From assembly GCF_016405145.1 (NCBI RefSeq), contig NZ_JAEKIA010000004.1, forward strand, positions 122,049 to 186,048: a stretch of 64,000 nt of DNA, given 5' to 3'. Source of the DNA: Schaalia cardiffensis (GTDB taxonomy: Bacteria; Actinomycetota; Actinomycetes; Actinomycetales; Actinomycetaceae). This document shows, in pieces, positions 45,197 through 53,855 of this stretch. The notes beneath the pieces were generated by a model. The model was not told the origin of the DNA, searched no databases, and worked only from the letters and a program-made list of their open reading frames with translations. Positions within the stretch are counted from its first letter, which is position 1. The number at the start of each line of letters is the position of its first letter. A program made the position numbers and the translations under genes.

Positions 45197-46014
45197 TGAA
45201 CGCCACCGAAACCCCGATCATTGAACTCAAAGACGTTGAAGTCTCCTTCACGTCACGAACGGGTTCCCTGTTCAAGCCCAATAAGGTGCACGCCGTGCGC
45301 GGCGTCAACCTGTCGGTCCTTCGCGGCCAGACCCTCGGCCTCGTCGGCGAGTCCGGCTGTGGCAAGTCGACGACTGCGAATGTCATGTGCGGCCTCGTCG
45401 CCCCCACTGCCGGGAAGGTGTACTTCAACGGCGAAGAGGTCACGAAGCGCACCGCGCAGGCTCGACGCAGGATCGGCCGCGTCGTCTCCGTCGTCTTCCA
45501 GGACCCGGCGACCGCGCTCAACCCGCGCATGATCGTTCGCGATCAACTCGCCGACCCGATGCGGGTCCACAAGATCGGAACAGAAGAGGAGCGCCAAAAG
45601 CGCGTCATGGAGCTCATCTCCATGGTGGGCCTGCCCTCTTCAGCACTCGAGACTCTGCCCGGACAGCTCTCCGGCGGTCAGCGTCAGCGCGTCGCCATCG
45701 CCAGAGCCCTCTCGCTCAACCCGGATGCGATCATCGCCGACGAGCCGACCTCGGCCCTCGACGTGTCCGTTCGAGCTCAGGTCCTCAACCTCCTAACCGA
45801 TCTCAAACGTGAACTCAACCTCGCGATGGTCTTCATCTCTCACGACATTCAAACGGTCCGCTACATCTCTGACCGTATCGCCGTGATGAATAAGGGCCTC
45901 GTCGTCGAGGAAGGGCCCGCGCGCCAGCTCCTGGAGAACCCGAAGGATCCCTACACCCGCACCTTGCTCGGTGCAGCGCCCTCGCTTCTGCACCCGACAC
46001 TCGAAGGAAAGTGA
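45196..46014 (+). CDS. Sialic acid ABC transporter ATPase (DppF type)
   Basis: The second ATPase of the transporter, 272 residues. Walker A: GLVGESGCGKSTTANVMCGL (about 49-68); signature: LSGGQRQRVAIARAL (about 157); Walker B: AIIADEPTSALDVSVRA (about 180). It has the C-terminal oligopeptide-class tail (NPKDPYTRTLLGAAPSL). Start and stop overlap neighbouring genes by one base each (TGATG), indicating tight coupling through to nanA. Confidence 0.87.
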   Translation: MNATETPIIELKDVEVSFTSRTGSLFKPNKVHAVRGVNLSVLRGQTLGLVGESGCGKSTTANVMCGLVAPTAGKVYFNGEEVTKRTAQARRRIGRVVSVVFQDPATALNPRMIVRDQLADPMRVHKIGTEEERQKRVMELISMVGLPSSALETLPGQLSGGQRQRVAIARALSLNPDAIIADEPTSALDVSVRAQVLNLLTDLKRELNLAMVFISHDIQTVRYISDRIAVMNKGLVVEEGPARQLLENPKDPYTRTLLGAAPSLLHPTLEGK

Positions 46015-46928
46015 TGACTGCCCCTATCCGCGGCGTCGTTCCGCCGCTTGCAATCCCCCACAAGGATGGAAAGCTCGACACCGTTTCCCTCAAACGGCAC
46101 ATCAACCGGATGATCGATGCGGGTATCCACGCCCTCTTCGTCCTCGGTTCCTCCGGCGAGGTGGTCTTCTCGACCTCCCAGCGTCGCGGAGAGATCCTCG
46201 AAGCGACCCAGTCGATCGTCGAGGGACGCATCCCCGTCATCGCGGGTGTGATCGACACGGAAACCGATCGGGTCATCGAACACATCCGTCAAGCCGAGTC
46301 CTTCGGCGTTGACGCGGTCGTCGCGACGGCCCCCTTCTACGCCCTCCAGGGCGAGGCGGAGATCTACCGTCACTTCCGCACTCTTCGCGAGGCAACGGAT
46401 CTGCCCCTGTGGGCCTATGACATTCCGGTGTGCGTCCACACGAAGCTGAGCAACCGTCTCCTGATGGACCTTGGCACGGAGAACGTCCTCTCGGGTGTCA
46501 AGGATTCCTCAGGTGATGATGTGGCCTTCCGCTGGTTGGCCCGCGCGAACGAGGAAGCAGGCCACCCGCTCCAGCTCCTCACCGGCCACGAGGTCGTTGT
46601 CGACGGTGCCTACATGAGTGGCGCCGACGGGGCGGTTCCCGGACTGGGCAACGTCGACCCGCACGCGTATATGCGCATGTGGGATGCGTTCCAGGCTGGG
46701 GACTGGGAGAGGGTCCGCCAGGAGCAGGATCGTCTCGCTGATCTCATGCGGATCGTCCAGGTCTCCGGTGTTCAGGGCTTCGGCGCCGGAATCGGTGCTT
46801 TCAAGACTGCTTTGAAACTCCTGGGCGTTTTCGACACGAACGACATGCCGACCCCCGTCAAGCCCCTCGAGGGCGAGAACGTGGCCTGGGTCGAAAGCGT
46901 TCTGCGTCAAACGGGAATGCTCGATTGA
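46014..46928 (+). CDS. nanA: N-acetylneuraminate lyase
   Basis: A class I aldolase of the dihydrodipicolinate synthase family that splits N-acetylneuraminate into N-acetylmannosamine and pyruvate. 304 residues from the ATG at 46014, which overlaps the preceding stop; a GTG at 46011 is an alternative. The Schiff-base lysine is Lys163 in LSGVKDSSGDD, the catalytic tyrosine is Tyr135 in WAYDIP, and the GSSGEVVFST loop (about 44-53) matches the family. Other members of this fold make lysine precursors or act on sugar acids; the transporter, nanK and nanE nearby support the sialic acid lyase. Confidence 0.86.
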   Translation: MTAPIRGVVPPLAIPHKDGKLDTVSLKRHINRMIDAGIHALFVLGSSGEVVFSTSQRRGEILEATQSIVEGRIPVIAGVIDTETDRVIEHIRQAESFGVDAVVATAPFYALQGEAEIYRHFRTLREATDLPLWAYDIPVCVHTKLSNRLLMDLGTENVLSGVKDSSGDDVAFRWLARANEEAGHPLQLLTGHEVVVDGAYMSGADGAVPGLGNVDPHAYMRMWDAFQAGDWERVRQEQDRLADLMRIVQVSGVQGFGAGIGAFKTALKLLGVFDTNDMPTPVKPLEGENVAWVESVLRQTGMLD

Positions 46929-46933
46929 GTCAT

Positions 46934-46969
46934 GTGGGCCGGGGGCCGCGTCAGCGGCTTCCGGCCCAC
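46934..46969 (+). terminator. Hairpin between nanA and nanK
   Basis: GTGGGCCGG (46934-46942) pairs with CCGGCCCAC (46961-46969), with an inner CCGC/GCGG stem. There is no T-tract, so it may slow or process the transcript rather than end it. Confidence 0.45.
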
Positions 46970-46995
46970 TAAGCGAATACTCCAAGGAACTCATA

Positions 46996-47955
46996 GTGTC
47001 TGAAGAACTGAAGGCTTCGTCCTTCCCTCTCTTGGCCCTTGACATTGGTGGCACCAAAGTCGGCTGGGCCATCATCTCCCTTGTCGGCGAGGAGCTCTTA
47101 GTCACAGAGTCGGGGAGCATCCCCACCCTGGCGCTCGAAGGCGGAGTCGAGGTCGCCTCCCGAATCTGCGAACTCGTTGCCTCCACCTCGTCCTCGTTCC
47201 CCGAGATTAAGGGTGTCGCGGTCGCGAGCGCCGGCGTCGTCGACCCTCGAATGGGGAAGATCGTTTCCGCAACGAACACAATGCCCGGATGGGGCGGAAC
47301 CGATTTGGGTGATCTGCTGCGCGAAGCCAGTGGACGCCCCGTGTGGATTCTCAACGATGTGCACGCCCACGGTCTGGGCGAAGCCCGCCTGGGTGCGGGA
47401 GTGGGACACGATACGGTCCTATCCGTTGCAGTTGGCACCGGGATCGGCGGGGCCCTCATCCACGACGGGGAAGTCGTTTTCGGCAGTCACAATCTCGCCG
47501 GCCACCTCGGACACATCCACCATCATTTCGCGCCCGAGATGCTGTGCTCTTGCGGGCGCATGGGACACATCGAAGCTTTTTGCTCGGGCTCGGGAATCAC
47601 CGCCTGGTACGAGGCGCGGCGCAGCACGCAAGACCCAAAGGCTCTTAACGGACGTCGACTCCAAGAACTCGCCGACTCCGGCCACCCACTCGCAGCGGCG
47701 TGCTTCACCGAATCCGCCTATGCACTGGGGGAGGCCCTCGGTTCCCTCGCGAACTGCGTGGACCCCGCGATCATCGTCCTTTCTGGTTCGATGACACGCT
47801 CCGGCGAGGCCTGGTGGGCTTCTCTTCGTGAAGGCTACAGGGCCTCGGCCATGAACGCCGTCGCCGATCTTGAGATCGTGGCGGGTTCTCTTGGCTCAAA
47901 CGCACCCCTTCTGGGAGCCGTCATCCACTATCTCAATCAGATCGCCTCTTCCTGA
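46996..47955 (+). CDS. nanK: ROK-family N-acetylmannosamine kinase
   Basis: A ROK sugar kinase, 319 residues, expected to phosphorylate N-acetylmannosamine. The ATP phosphate loop is LALDIGGTKVGWAIISL (about 14-30), the catalytic region is WILNDVHAHGLGEARLG (Asp near 118), and VAVGTGIGGALIHDG is the second phosphate loop. The zinc motif reads CSCGRMGHIEAFCSG where the ROK consensus is CxCGxxGCxE, so the third Cys is His. The role follows from its position between nanA and nanE; glucokinase-like action cannot be excluded from sequence alone. GTG start at 46996 with AAGGAA upstream. Confidence 0.82.
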   Translation: MSEELKASSFPLLALDIGGTKVGWAIISLVGEELLVTESGSIPTLALEGGVEVASRICELVASTSSSFPEIKGVAVASAGVVDPRMGKIVSATNTMPGWGGTDLGDLLREASGRPVWILNDVHAHGLGEARLGAGVGHDTVLSVAVGTGIGGALIHDGEVVFGSHNLAGHLGHIHHHFAPEMLCSCGRMGHIEAFCSGSGITAWYEARRSTQDPKALNGRRLQELADSGHPLAAACFTESAYALGEALGSLANCVDPAIIVLSGSMTRSGEAWWASLREGYRASAMNAVADLEIVAGSLGSNAPLLGAVIHYLNQIASS

Positions 47956-48029
47956 GACGACAACCCGCCGCACCGAAACACCCGCTGCATCGCATCATCT
48001 GGAGCAGCGACACACTGTGGGAGGACACC

Positions 48030-48707
48030 ATGCACGAACTCATTGAATCCCTGCGCGGAAAACTCATCGTCTCCGTCCAGGCTTACCCGGGTGAGCCGAT
48101 GCGCCACCCCGAAACCATGGCCCAGATCGCCCGCGCCGCCCAGATCGGTGGAGCCGCCGCCATCCGCTGTCAGGGCCTTGCGGATATCTCCGCGATCAAG
48201 GGACGCGTCGAGGTCCCCGTTATCGGCCTGTGGAAGGAAGGCCACGAGGGCGTGTACATCACTCCGAGCTTGCGCCACGCTCGCGCCTGCATCATGGCCG
48301 GTTGCGATATCGTCGCGATCGACGCGACTTCGCGTCCTCGTCTTGATGGACGCACTTTCGCCGAGACCTGCCAGATCCTCCACGAGGAGGGTGCTCTCGT
48401 CATGGCTGACTGCGGCTCTTTCGAGGATGCGAAAGCTGCCTACGAGGCCGGGGCGGACATCATTTCGACCACTCTCGCCGGATACACAGGCGATCGTGAG
48501 AAGAGTGTGGGCCCCGATCTGGAGCTCCTCAAGGAGATCGTTGCCGCCTACCCGGATGCCGCCGTGATCTGCGAGGGCCGTATCCACACGCCCCAGGACG
48601 CGGTTGAGGCCATGAACGCGGGTGCTTTCGCTGTTATCGTCGGCACGGGGATCACGCATCCGACGTCGATCACCACCTGGTTCAAGGACGCGGTCGAGAA
48701 CCGCTGA
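48030..48707 (+). CDS. nanE: N-acetylmannosamine-6-phosphate 2-epimerase
   Basis: A TIM-barrel epimerase that turns N-acetylmannosamine-6-phosphate into N-acetylglucosamine-6-phosphate. The 225-residue protein shows IVSVQAYPGEPM (start), AAAIRCQGLADI, GLWKEGHEGVYITP, IVAIDATSRPR, ISTTLAGYT and VICEGRIHTP, all NanE hallmarks including the catalytic lysine region. GGGAGGACACC precedes the ATG. It continues the nan series after nanK. A deacetylase (nagA), needed before nagB, is not in the window. Confidence 0.92.
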   Translation: MHELIESLRGKLIVSVQAYPGEPMRHPETMAQIARAAQIGGAAAIRCQGLADISAIKGRVEVPVIGLWKEGHEGVYITPSLRHARACIMAGCDIVAIDATSRPRLDGRTFAETCQILHEEGALVMADCGSFEDAKAAYEAGADIISTTLAGYTGDREKSVGPDLELLKEIVAAYPDAAVICEGRIHTPQDAVEAMNAGAFAVIVGTGITHPTSITTWFKDAVENR

Positions 48708-48747
48708 AGCCCGCAAAGAGGCACCGAGTGACAAGGATTTTCAGACG

Positions 48748-50439
48748 ATGACCTGTCGTTACCTCGTGTCAGGAGCCCCTGAGCGCGGCAGCATCATTGC
48801 ATTCGCCGACCCCGATGGGCCAGCGCAGGCCCTTGAAGGATTGCGTGAGCGTTTCGAGGATCAATGGCGGGTCATCGTCTGCGAGTCCCTCACAGCTACG
48901 AACTCGTCTGCCGAGCTTGCCGAGAGACGGGGTTTTTCTCCGGAGCTTGTGGGGAGTAAAGAGTCGCTGGAAGAGCACCCCGGGAGTCAGGGCGCGTCCG
49001 ATTCCTTTGGTGAGGACGCTCCGAAACCGATATCCGAGGACGAGGCGGCTGCCTGCCGTTTCGTCATGGAGCGTCTCCTCAACGCCCCGGTGGGGGCGGC
49101 CATCCTTTATGGGATTGGACAGGGGGCCAGGCTTGCCTGGGCGGTGGCCCGTGAGCTTCCCCAGTGCGTCCTCGCCCTCGTCCTCGATGAGGCGCCCGAA
49201 AGTGGAGCGCCCGCGCATGAGACGCCCGGGGATGAGGCGCCTAGGCATAAGGCGCTCGCGAACGCCGGGGAAACGAGAATCCCCGGAGCTTTCAACACAG
49301 GACACACTCAGGGCAGCACTGCCACACCGGGGGCGGCGGGCAGGGAAATCTTCCTTCTCGCGGGCAGGGACATCCCCTGTCTCATTGGCGAAACCGCCCA
49401 CGACCTCGAAGCCGTGGACGCTTTCCTCGAAGACGCCTGCCCCGCCTTCCCCCTCGCACGCCCCTACTACGAATCCGAGCAGGAGCTCAAAGCCTTCGCC
49501 GACCCGGAGATGGGGCGGCGCGAATACCGTGAATCGCGTGAGCTCACGGCCCGGAACTACACCGCCCCGCAACTGCCCGAGGGATTCTCGCTCGCAGTCG
49601 AGGATTTCAACGGAATCGAATGCCGGGTCATGGGATACGAAGAGCGGGAAAGCTCCCTCGTCTTCTTCGTTGTCCACGGGGGCGGCTACATGCTCGGGGA
49701 GGCCCGTTACGAAGATCCTCGCAATATCGATCTCATCACGGACTTCTCTTCGGCCCTATTGGCTGACAAGAGCTGCGGAGTCATCACGATCAGCCCCGAG
49801 TACCGCCTCGCACCCGAACACCCCTTCCCCGCGGGCCGAGATGATGTACTCACAGCCCTGAGAGAGACAATGCGACGCCACCGGGGCGCGCCGCTCTTCC
49901 TCATGGGAGATTCAGCCGGGGCCGGCCTCGTCTACCAGGCCCTCCAAGCTCTTGAAGATGAGGAACTTGCGGGGGTCAGCGGAGTGCTCGCCCTCGAACC
50001 CTGCCTGAATCCGCTGCTGGCGAGTGCCTCTTCTTATGATTACCGGGATGCTCCGGTGTGGCCGCGGCCCACCGCCACGATCTCCTGGGACCACTACCAG
50101 GCCGGGGGAGCGCAGCCGTGGCAGGTCTGCCCGCCGATGGGGCGCGATCGTCGCCCCTTCCCGCCGATCTACGTGGCGGTCAACACTGCGGACCTCTTGC
50201 GAGACGAAGCCGTGTCCTGGGCCTGGGACCTCGTGCGCAGCGGAGTCGCAGTCGACCTTCACAGTTTCGCGGGGACGGTCCACGGGTGGAGCACCGTGCC
50301 CCCGATGAAGATATGGGAACGGATGAAGGAAACAATCCGTTCCTTCATCGCAACATGCCTTGAATCGGCTAACGCCCATGCGGAGCACAGGGCTGGGGAA
50401 TCATCTGTGCCATTCTTATCAGAGCACTCTCCAAGATGA
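48748..50439 (+). CDS. Two-part alpha/beta-hydrolase esterase in the sialic acid locus
   Basis: A 563-residue protein starting at ATG 48748 (AAGGATTTT upstream); the frame is open further back only over nanE. The C-terminal part (about 255-545) is a hormone-sensitive-lipase-type esterase: oxyanion motif VHGGGYMLGEARYE near 310, PEYRLAPEHPFPAG, nucleophile elbow LFLMGDSAGAGLVYQAL near 390, and the late His in GTVHGWS. The N-terminal part (1-230) also contains an elbow-like ILYGIGQGARLAWAV (Gln instead of the Ser nucleophile) and an Ala/Glu/Pro-rich repeat region (about 150-195). No signal peptide, so it acts in the cytoplasm. Removal of O-acetyl groups from imported sialic acids is a tempting but unproven role. 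Confidence 0.72.
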   Translation: MTCRYLVSGAPERGSIIAFADPDGPAQALEGLRERFEDQWRVIVCESLTATNSSAELAERRGFSPELVGSKESLEEHPGSQGASDSFGEDAPKPISEDEAAACRFVMERLLNAPVGAAILYGIGQGARLAWAVARELPQCVLALVLDEAPESGAPAHETPGDEAPRHKALANAGETRIPGAFNTGHTQGSTATPGAAGREIFLLAGRDIPCLIGETAHDLEAVDAFLEDACPAFPLARPYYESEQELKAFADPEMGRREYRESRELTARNYTAPQLPEGFSLAVEDFNGIECRVMGYEERESSLVFFVVHGGGYMLGEARYEDPRNIDLITDFSSALLADKSCGVITISPEYRLAPEHPFPAGRDDVLTALRETMRRHRGAPLFLMGDSAGAGLVYQALQALEDEELAGVSGVLALEPCLNPLLASASSYDYRDAPVWPRPTATISWDHYQAGGAQPWQVCPPMGRDRRPFPPIYVAVNTADLLRDEAVSWAWDLVRSGVAVDLHSFAGTVHGWSTVPPMKIWERMKETIRSFIATCLESANAHAEHRAGESSVPFLSEHSPR

Positions 50440-50536
50440 TGTGGACCATAGGGCCGGGGAATCATCTTGTCCAGCCGAACAACACCGATGAGGACAGGGC
50501 CTAGAGTTGGCCTGTCGCCAAAAGAAAGGAATGACG

Positions 50537-51310
50537 ATGCGCATCGCCATCGTGAACAATGAAGAAGAAATCGCACGCCTCGCCGCTGACCGCGTGTGCG
50601 AGGTCTACCGTGACAAGCCGAACTTCGTTCTCGGCCTTGCGACCGGCTCCTCTCCGATCCCGCTCTACGACGAACTCGTGCGCCGCTACGAGGCAGGAGA
50701 GATTTCCTTCGCCCAGGTGCAGTCCTTCAACCTCGACGAATACGTCGGCCTGCCGAAGGACCATTTCGAGGGCTACGCGAACTTCATCCGCCGTCACCTC
50801 GTTGGCCGCGTCGACATGGCTGAGGGTGCTGCACACGGCCCCGACGGCTGGTGCGAGGACCTCGATGAGGGGGCGCGCCTGTACGACCAGGCCATCAAGG
50901 ATGCGGGTGGCATTGACATCCAGGTTCTTGGCATTGGCTCCGACGGTCACATCGGCTTCAATGAGCCCGGCGGTTCCCTGTCCTCTCGCACTCACGTGGG
51001 CGTCTTGACGGAGCAGACCCGCCGTGACAACGCGCGCTTCTTCGACGGCGACATCGATCAGGTCCCGACCCACTGCGTCACCCAGGGCATTGGCACGATC
51101 ATGGATTCGCGCGCTCACGTCTTCATCGCGACCGGCAAGGGCAAGGCCCAGGCTGTCAAAGAGATGATCGAGGGAGGCGTGTCGCAGCGTTGGCCCGCGA
51201 CCGCCCTGCAGTACCACAATGATGTTCTCGTCATCATCGACGAGGACGCGGCTTCGCTCCTTGAACTCAAGGACTTCTACAGGGAGGTCTGGGCGAAGGA
51301 GAACGCCTGA
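50537..51310 (+). CDS. nagB: Glucosamine-6-phosphate deaminase
   Basis: This enzyme converts glucosamine-6-phosphate to fructose-6-phosphate and ammonia, feeding sialic acid carbon into glycolysis. The 257-residue protein has GLATGSSPIPLYDELVR (about 36), FNLDEYVGLP with the catalytic Asp near 72, and GIGSDGHIGFNEPGGSLSSR (about 136-155). The ATG at 50537 has AAAGGA at six bases; an ATG at 50531 touches that site and is less likely. It has its own upstream gap and a strong terminator, so may be expressed separately from the nan genes. Confidence 0.95.
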   Translation: MRIAIVNNEEEIARLAADRVCEVYRDKPNFVLGLATGSSPIPLYDELVRRYEAGEISFAQVQSFNLDEYVGLPKDHFEGYANFIRRHLVGRVDMAEGAAHGPDGWCEDLDEGARLYDQAIKDAGGIDIQVLGIGSDGHIGFNEPGGSLSSRTHVGVLTEQTRRDNARFFDGDIDQVPTHCVTQGIGTIMDSRAHVFIATGKGKAQAVKEMIEGGVSQRWPATALQYHNDVLVIIDEDAASLLELKDFYREVWAKENA

Positions 51311-51323
51311 GATCTGTGAGGAG

Positions 51324-51357
51324 GGGGGCGCTGGCACTGCCAGCGCCCCCTTTCTTT
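51324..51357 (+). terminator. Terminator after nagB
   Basis: GGGGGCGCTGG (51324-51334) and CCAGCGCCCCC (51340-51350) form a perfect stem with loop CACTG, then TTTCTTT. A classic intrinsic terminator. Confidence 0.92.
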
Positions 51358-51608
51358 GCGCCCTCGACCTCTTCACGTGCCTCCTCTGTCGCGAGTGGAG
51401 GCTGTGGCGAGAATTGGGACCACAGGGCCGGGGCAGTGGGTAGGAGACCAAGGGGGATCAGACTCTGTGCCGATCAGCGCAGAGGCACCCCAGCATCGCC
51501 GAAATCCCCTCAGAGTAGGATGAAAAGAGACGACACCGGGTTTCGTGGCACCGAGCACGAGCTTCGAGGCCCGAGGAGTTCTCGATTGGCGCGACTGAAA
51601 GGCACAAC

Positions 51609-52664
51609 ATGGCTTCCCAAAAGAGCACGGTCCTCGTCACCGGCGGCATCGGTTACATCGGCTCACACACTCTCATTGAATTGGACGCCGCCGGCTTCGA
51701 CCTCGTCGTCGTTGACAACCTGGTGAATGCGAATGAAACCAGCCTTGCCCGCGTAGAGAAGATCATTGGCAAGCCCCTCCCGTTCTACAAGGTGGATACT
51801 CGTGATGAGGATGCCCTCGACGAGGTCTTCTCCCGCCATCACATCGACCAGGTGATCCACTTCGCGGGTCTGAAAGCCGTCGGCGAGTCGGTGGAAAAAC
51901 CCCTCGAATACTACGAGAACAACATTTCCGGCACCCTCGCCCTCCTCAAGGTCATGCGCGCGCATGAATGCACATCGATCGTGTTCTCCTCTTCAGCAAC
52001 CGTTTACGGCGATCCGGCGTTCATTCCGATCACAGAGGAATGCCCCAAAGGAATCCCCACGAACCCTTATGGCTGGACGAAGTGGATGATCGAGCAGATG
52101 CTCATCGACATCGCGAAGGCAGATCCGAAGTGGAACGTCGTCCTCCTGCGCTACTTCAACCCGATCGGTGCCCACGAGTCCGGTCTCATCGGCGAAGACC
52201 CGAATGGGATCCCGAACAACCTCGTCCCCTACATCGCCCAGGTTGCCGTCGGCAGGCTCGAAGCTCTCCAAGTGTTCGGCAATGATTACGACACTCCCGA
52301 CGGCACGGGCGTGCGCGACTACATCCACGTCGTCGATCTTGCGAAGGGGCATGTCAAGGCCCTCGAATGGATGCAGGGGCGCAGCGGCTCAGAAGTCTTC
52401 AATCTCGGCACCGGCCAGGGCTACTCGGTTCTCGAGGTCCTCCACGCCTTCGAAGGGGCCTGCGGGCGCGAACTGCCCTACGTGATTCGCCCTCGCAGAG
52501 CCGGAGACATCGCGACCTGCTATTCGGATCCGAAGAAGGCCGCCGAGATTCTCGGCTGGAAGGCCGAGTTCGGCATTGAGCGCATGTGCGCGGACTCATG
52601 GCGCTGGCAGTCGATGAACCCCAATGGCTACGCCTCCTCAGACGCCGCATCCGCCACCCGTTGA
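51609..52664 (+). CDS. galE: UDP-glucose 4-epimerase
   Basis: A short-chain dehydrogenase/reductase-type epimerase that interconverts UDP-glucose and UDP-galactose; 351 residues. NAD loop VTGGIGYIGSHTLIELDAAG (about 9-28), serine in FSSSATVYGD (about 123) and the YxxxK catalytic pair in NPYGWTKWMIEQM (about 150). N-acetylated UDP sugars are possible alternative substrates. About 300 bp separate it from nagB, with a GGTAGGAGACC-type AT-poor leader and no gene. It is 24 bp upstream of murB and may share its transcript. Confidence 0.93.
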   Translation: MASQKSTVLVTGGIGYIGSHTLIELDAAGFDLVVVDNLVNANETSLARVEKIIGKPLPFYKVDTRDEDALDEVFSRHHIDQVIHFAGLKAVGESVEKPLEYYENNISGTLALLKVMRAHECTSIVFSSSATVYGDPAFIPITEECPKGIPTNPYGWTKWMIEQMLIDIAKADPKWNVVLLRYFNPIGAHESGLIGEDPNGIPNNLVPYIAQVAVGRLEALQVFGNDYDTPDGTGVRDYIHVVDLAKGHVKALEWMQGRSGSEVFNLGTGQGYSVLEVLHAFEGACGRELPYVIRPRRAGDIATCYSDPKKAAEILGWKAEFGIERMCADSWRWQSMNPNGYASSDAASATR

Positions 52665-52688
52665 CATCACCCGATTCAAGGATCCCTC

Positions 52689-53819
52689 ATGACGATTCCG
52701 ACCCTCGCCGAGCTGACGACCTTCCGCGTCGGAGGCCCGATCCGCGACTACCTCGCCACAGATGATCGCGCCGCCCTCATCGACGCGATCAAGAAGGCGG
52801 ACGAGGCCGGGACACCCCTCCTCGTGATCGGCGGAGGATCGAATCTCCTGGCCTGTGATGAGGGCTTTGAGGGGCTGGTCGTGAAGGATCTGCGCTCCGA
52901 GATCCACATTGAGCAGACTCCGGCATCCACCAGAGCGCAGGCGGAGCCGCACGATCCTGAAGGGCCTTGCCGAGCCACTCGCCGCGTGACGGCAAGTGCT
53001 GGAACGACTTGGGACGAGTTCGTTGACTGGAGTCTCGATGAGGGCCTTTCCGGTCTCGAAGCCCTCTCAGGGATTCCTGGAACCGTGGGTGCCGCGCCCG
53101 TCCAAAACATCGGCGCCTACGGTCATGAGCTCGGTGAAACCCTGCTCGAGGTGCGGGTGTGGGATCGACACACGAAACAAGAGACAACCCTTGGCGCTGA
53201 GGAGCTCGCCTTCGGATATCGCGAGTCCATCATCAAACGCTCCATCCACACTGGCGATGAGAATGGGAAACTCTGGGGGCCTTCGGGCCGTTGGATCGTC
53301 CTCGAAGCGACCTTCCTCCTCGAAGTTTCCCCCCTGTCCTCCCCGGTCCTGTACCGTGAGCTCGCCAATCGCCTCGGCATTGAGCAGGGCGAGCGCGCTA
53401 AGGCGCGGATCGTCAGGGACACGGTTTTGGCGCTTCGCCGCACGAAGGGCATGGTCCTTGACCCCGAGGATCACGACTCGTGGAGCGCGGGCTCATTCTT
53501 CACGAACCCGATCCTCTCTGCGCAGGCGGCCGAACTCCTCCCCGCCGAGGCACCCCGCTTCCCAACCGCAGATGGACGTGTCAAAACTTCTGCCGCGTGG
53601 CTCATTGACCATGCGGGCTTCCCGAAGGGGTATTCGATTCCCGGGACTCGCGAGGACGGGGCCGCGCTGTCTGGCAAGCACGTGCTCGCCCTGACGAATC
53701 GGGGGCAGGCGAGTGCAGCAGAAGTTGTGGAGCTGGCGCTCAAGGTCCGAGAAGAGGTGGAGGAGCGTTTCGGTGTGCACCTCGTCCCTGAGCCGCTCGC
53801 CCTGGGGATCACGTGGTGA
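52689..53819 (+). CDS. murB: UDP-N-acetylenolpyruvoylglucosamine reductase
   Basis: An FAD enzyme that reduces UDP-GlcNAc-enolpyruvate to UDP-MurNAc for cell wall synthesis; 376 residues. Features: TTFRVGGPIRDYLATDD (start), VIGGGSNLLACDEGFEGLVV (about 47-66), SGIPGTVGAAPVQNIGAYGH (FAD contacts, about 128-147), FGYRESIIKR, and SAGSFFTNPILS with the catalytic serine near 267. It is the longer actinobacterial type. The start ATG at 52689 is preceded by AAGGATCCCTC. Confidence 0.94.
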   Translation: MTIPTLAELTTFRVGGPIRDYLATDDRAALIDAIKKADEAGTPLLVIGGGSNLLACDEGFEGLVVKDLRSEIHIEQTPASTRAQAEPHDPEGPCRATRRVTASAGTTWDEFVDWSLDEGLSGLEALSGIPGTVGAAPVQNIGAYGHELGETLLEVRVWDRHTKQETTLGAEELAFGYRESIIKRSIHTGDENGKLWGPSGRWIVLEATFLLEVSPLSSPVLYRELANRLGIEQGERAKARIVRDTVLALRRTKGMVLDPEDHDSWSAGSFFTNPILSAQAAELLPAEAPRFPTADGRVKTSAAWLIDHAGFPKGYSIPGTREDGAALSGKHVLALTNRGQASAAEVVELALKVREEVEERFGVHLVPEPLALGITW

Positions 53820-53855
53820 AGAGTTGAGACGGGAGTTCCACCACCTGCCCCAGGA

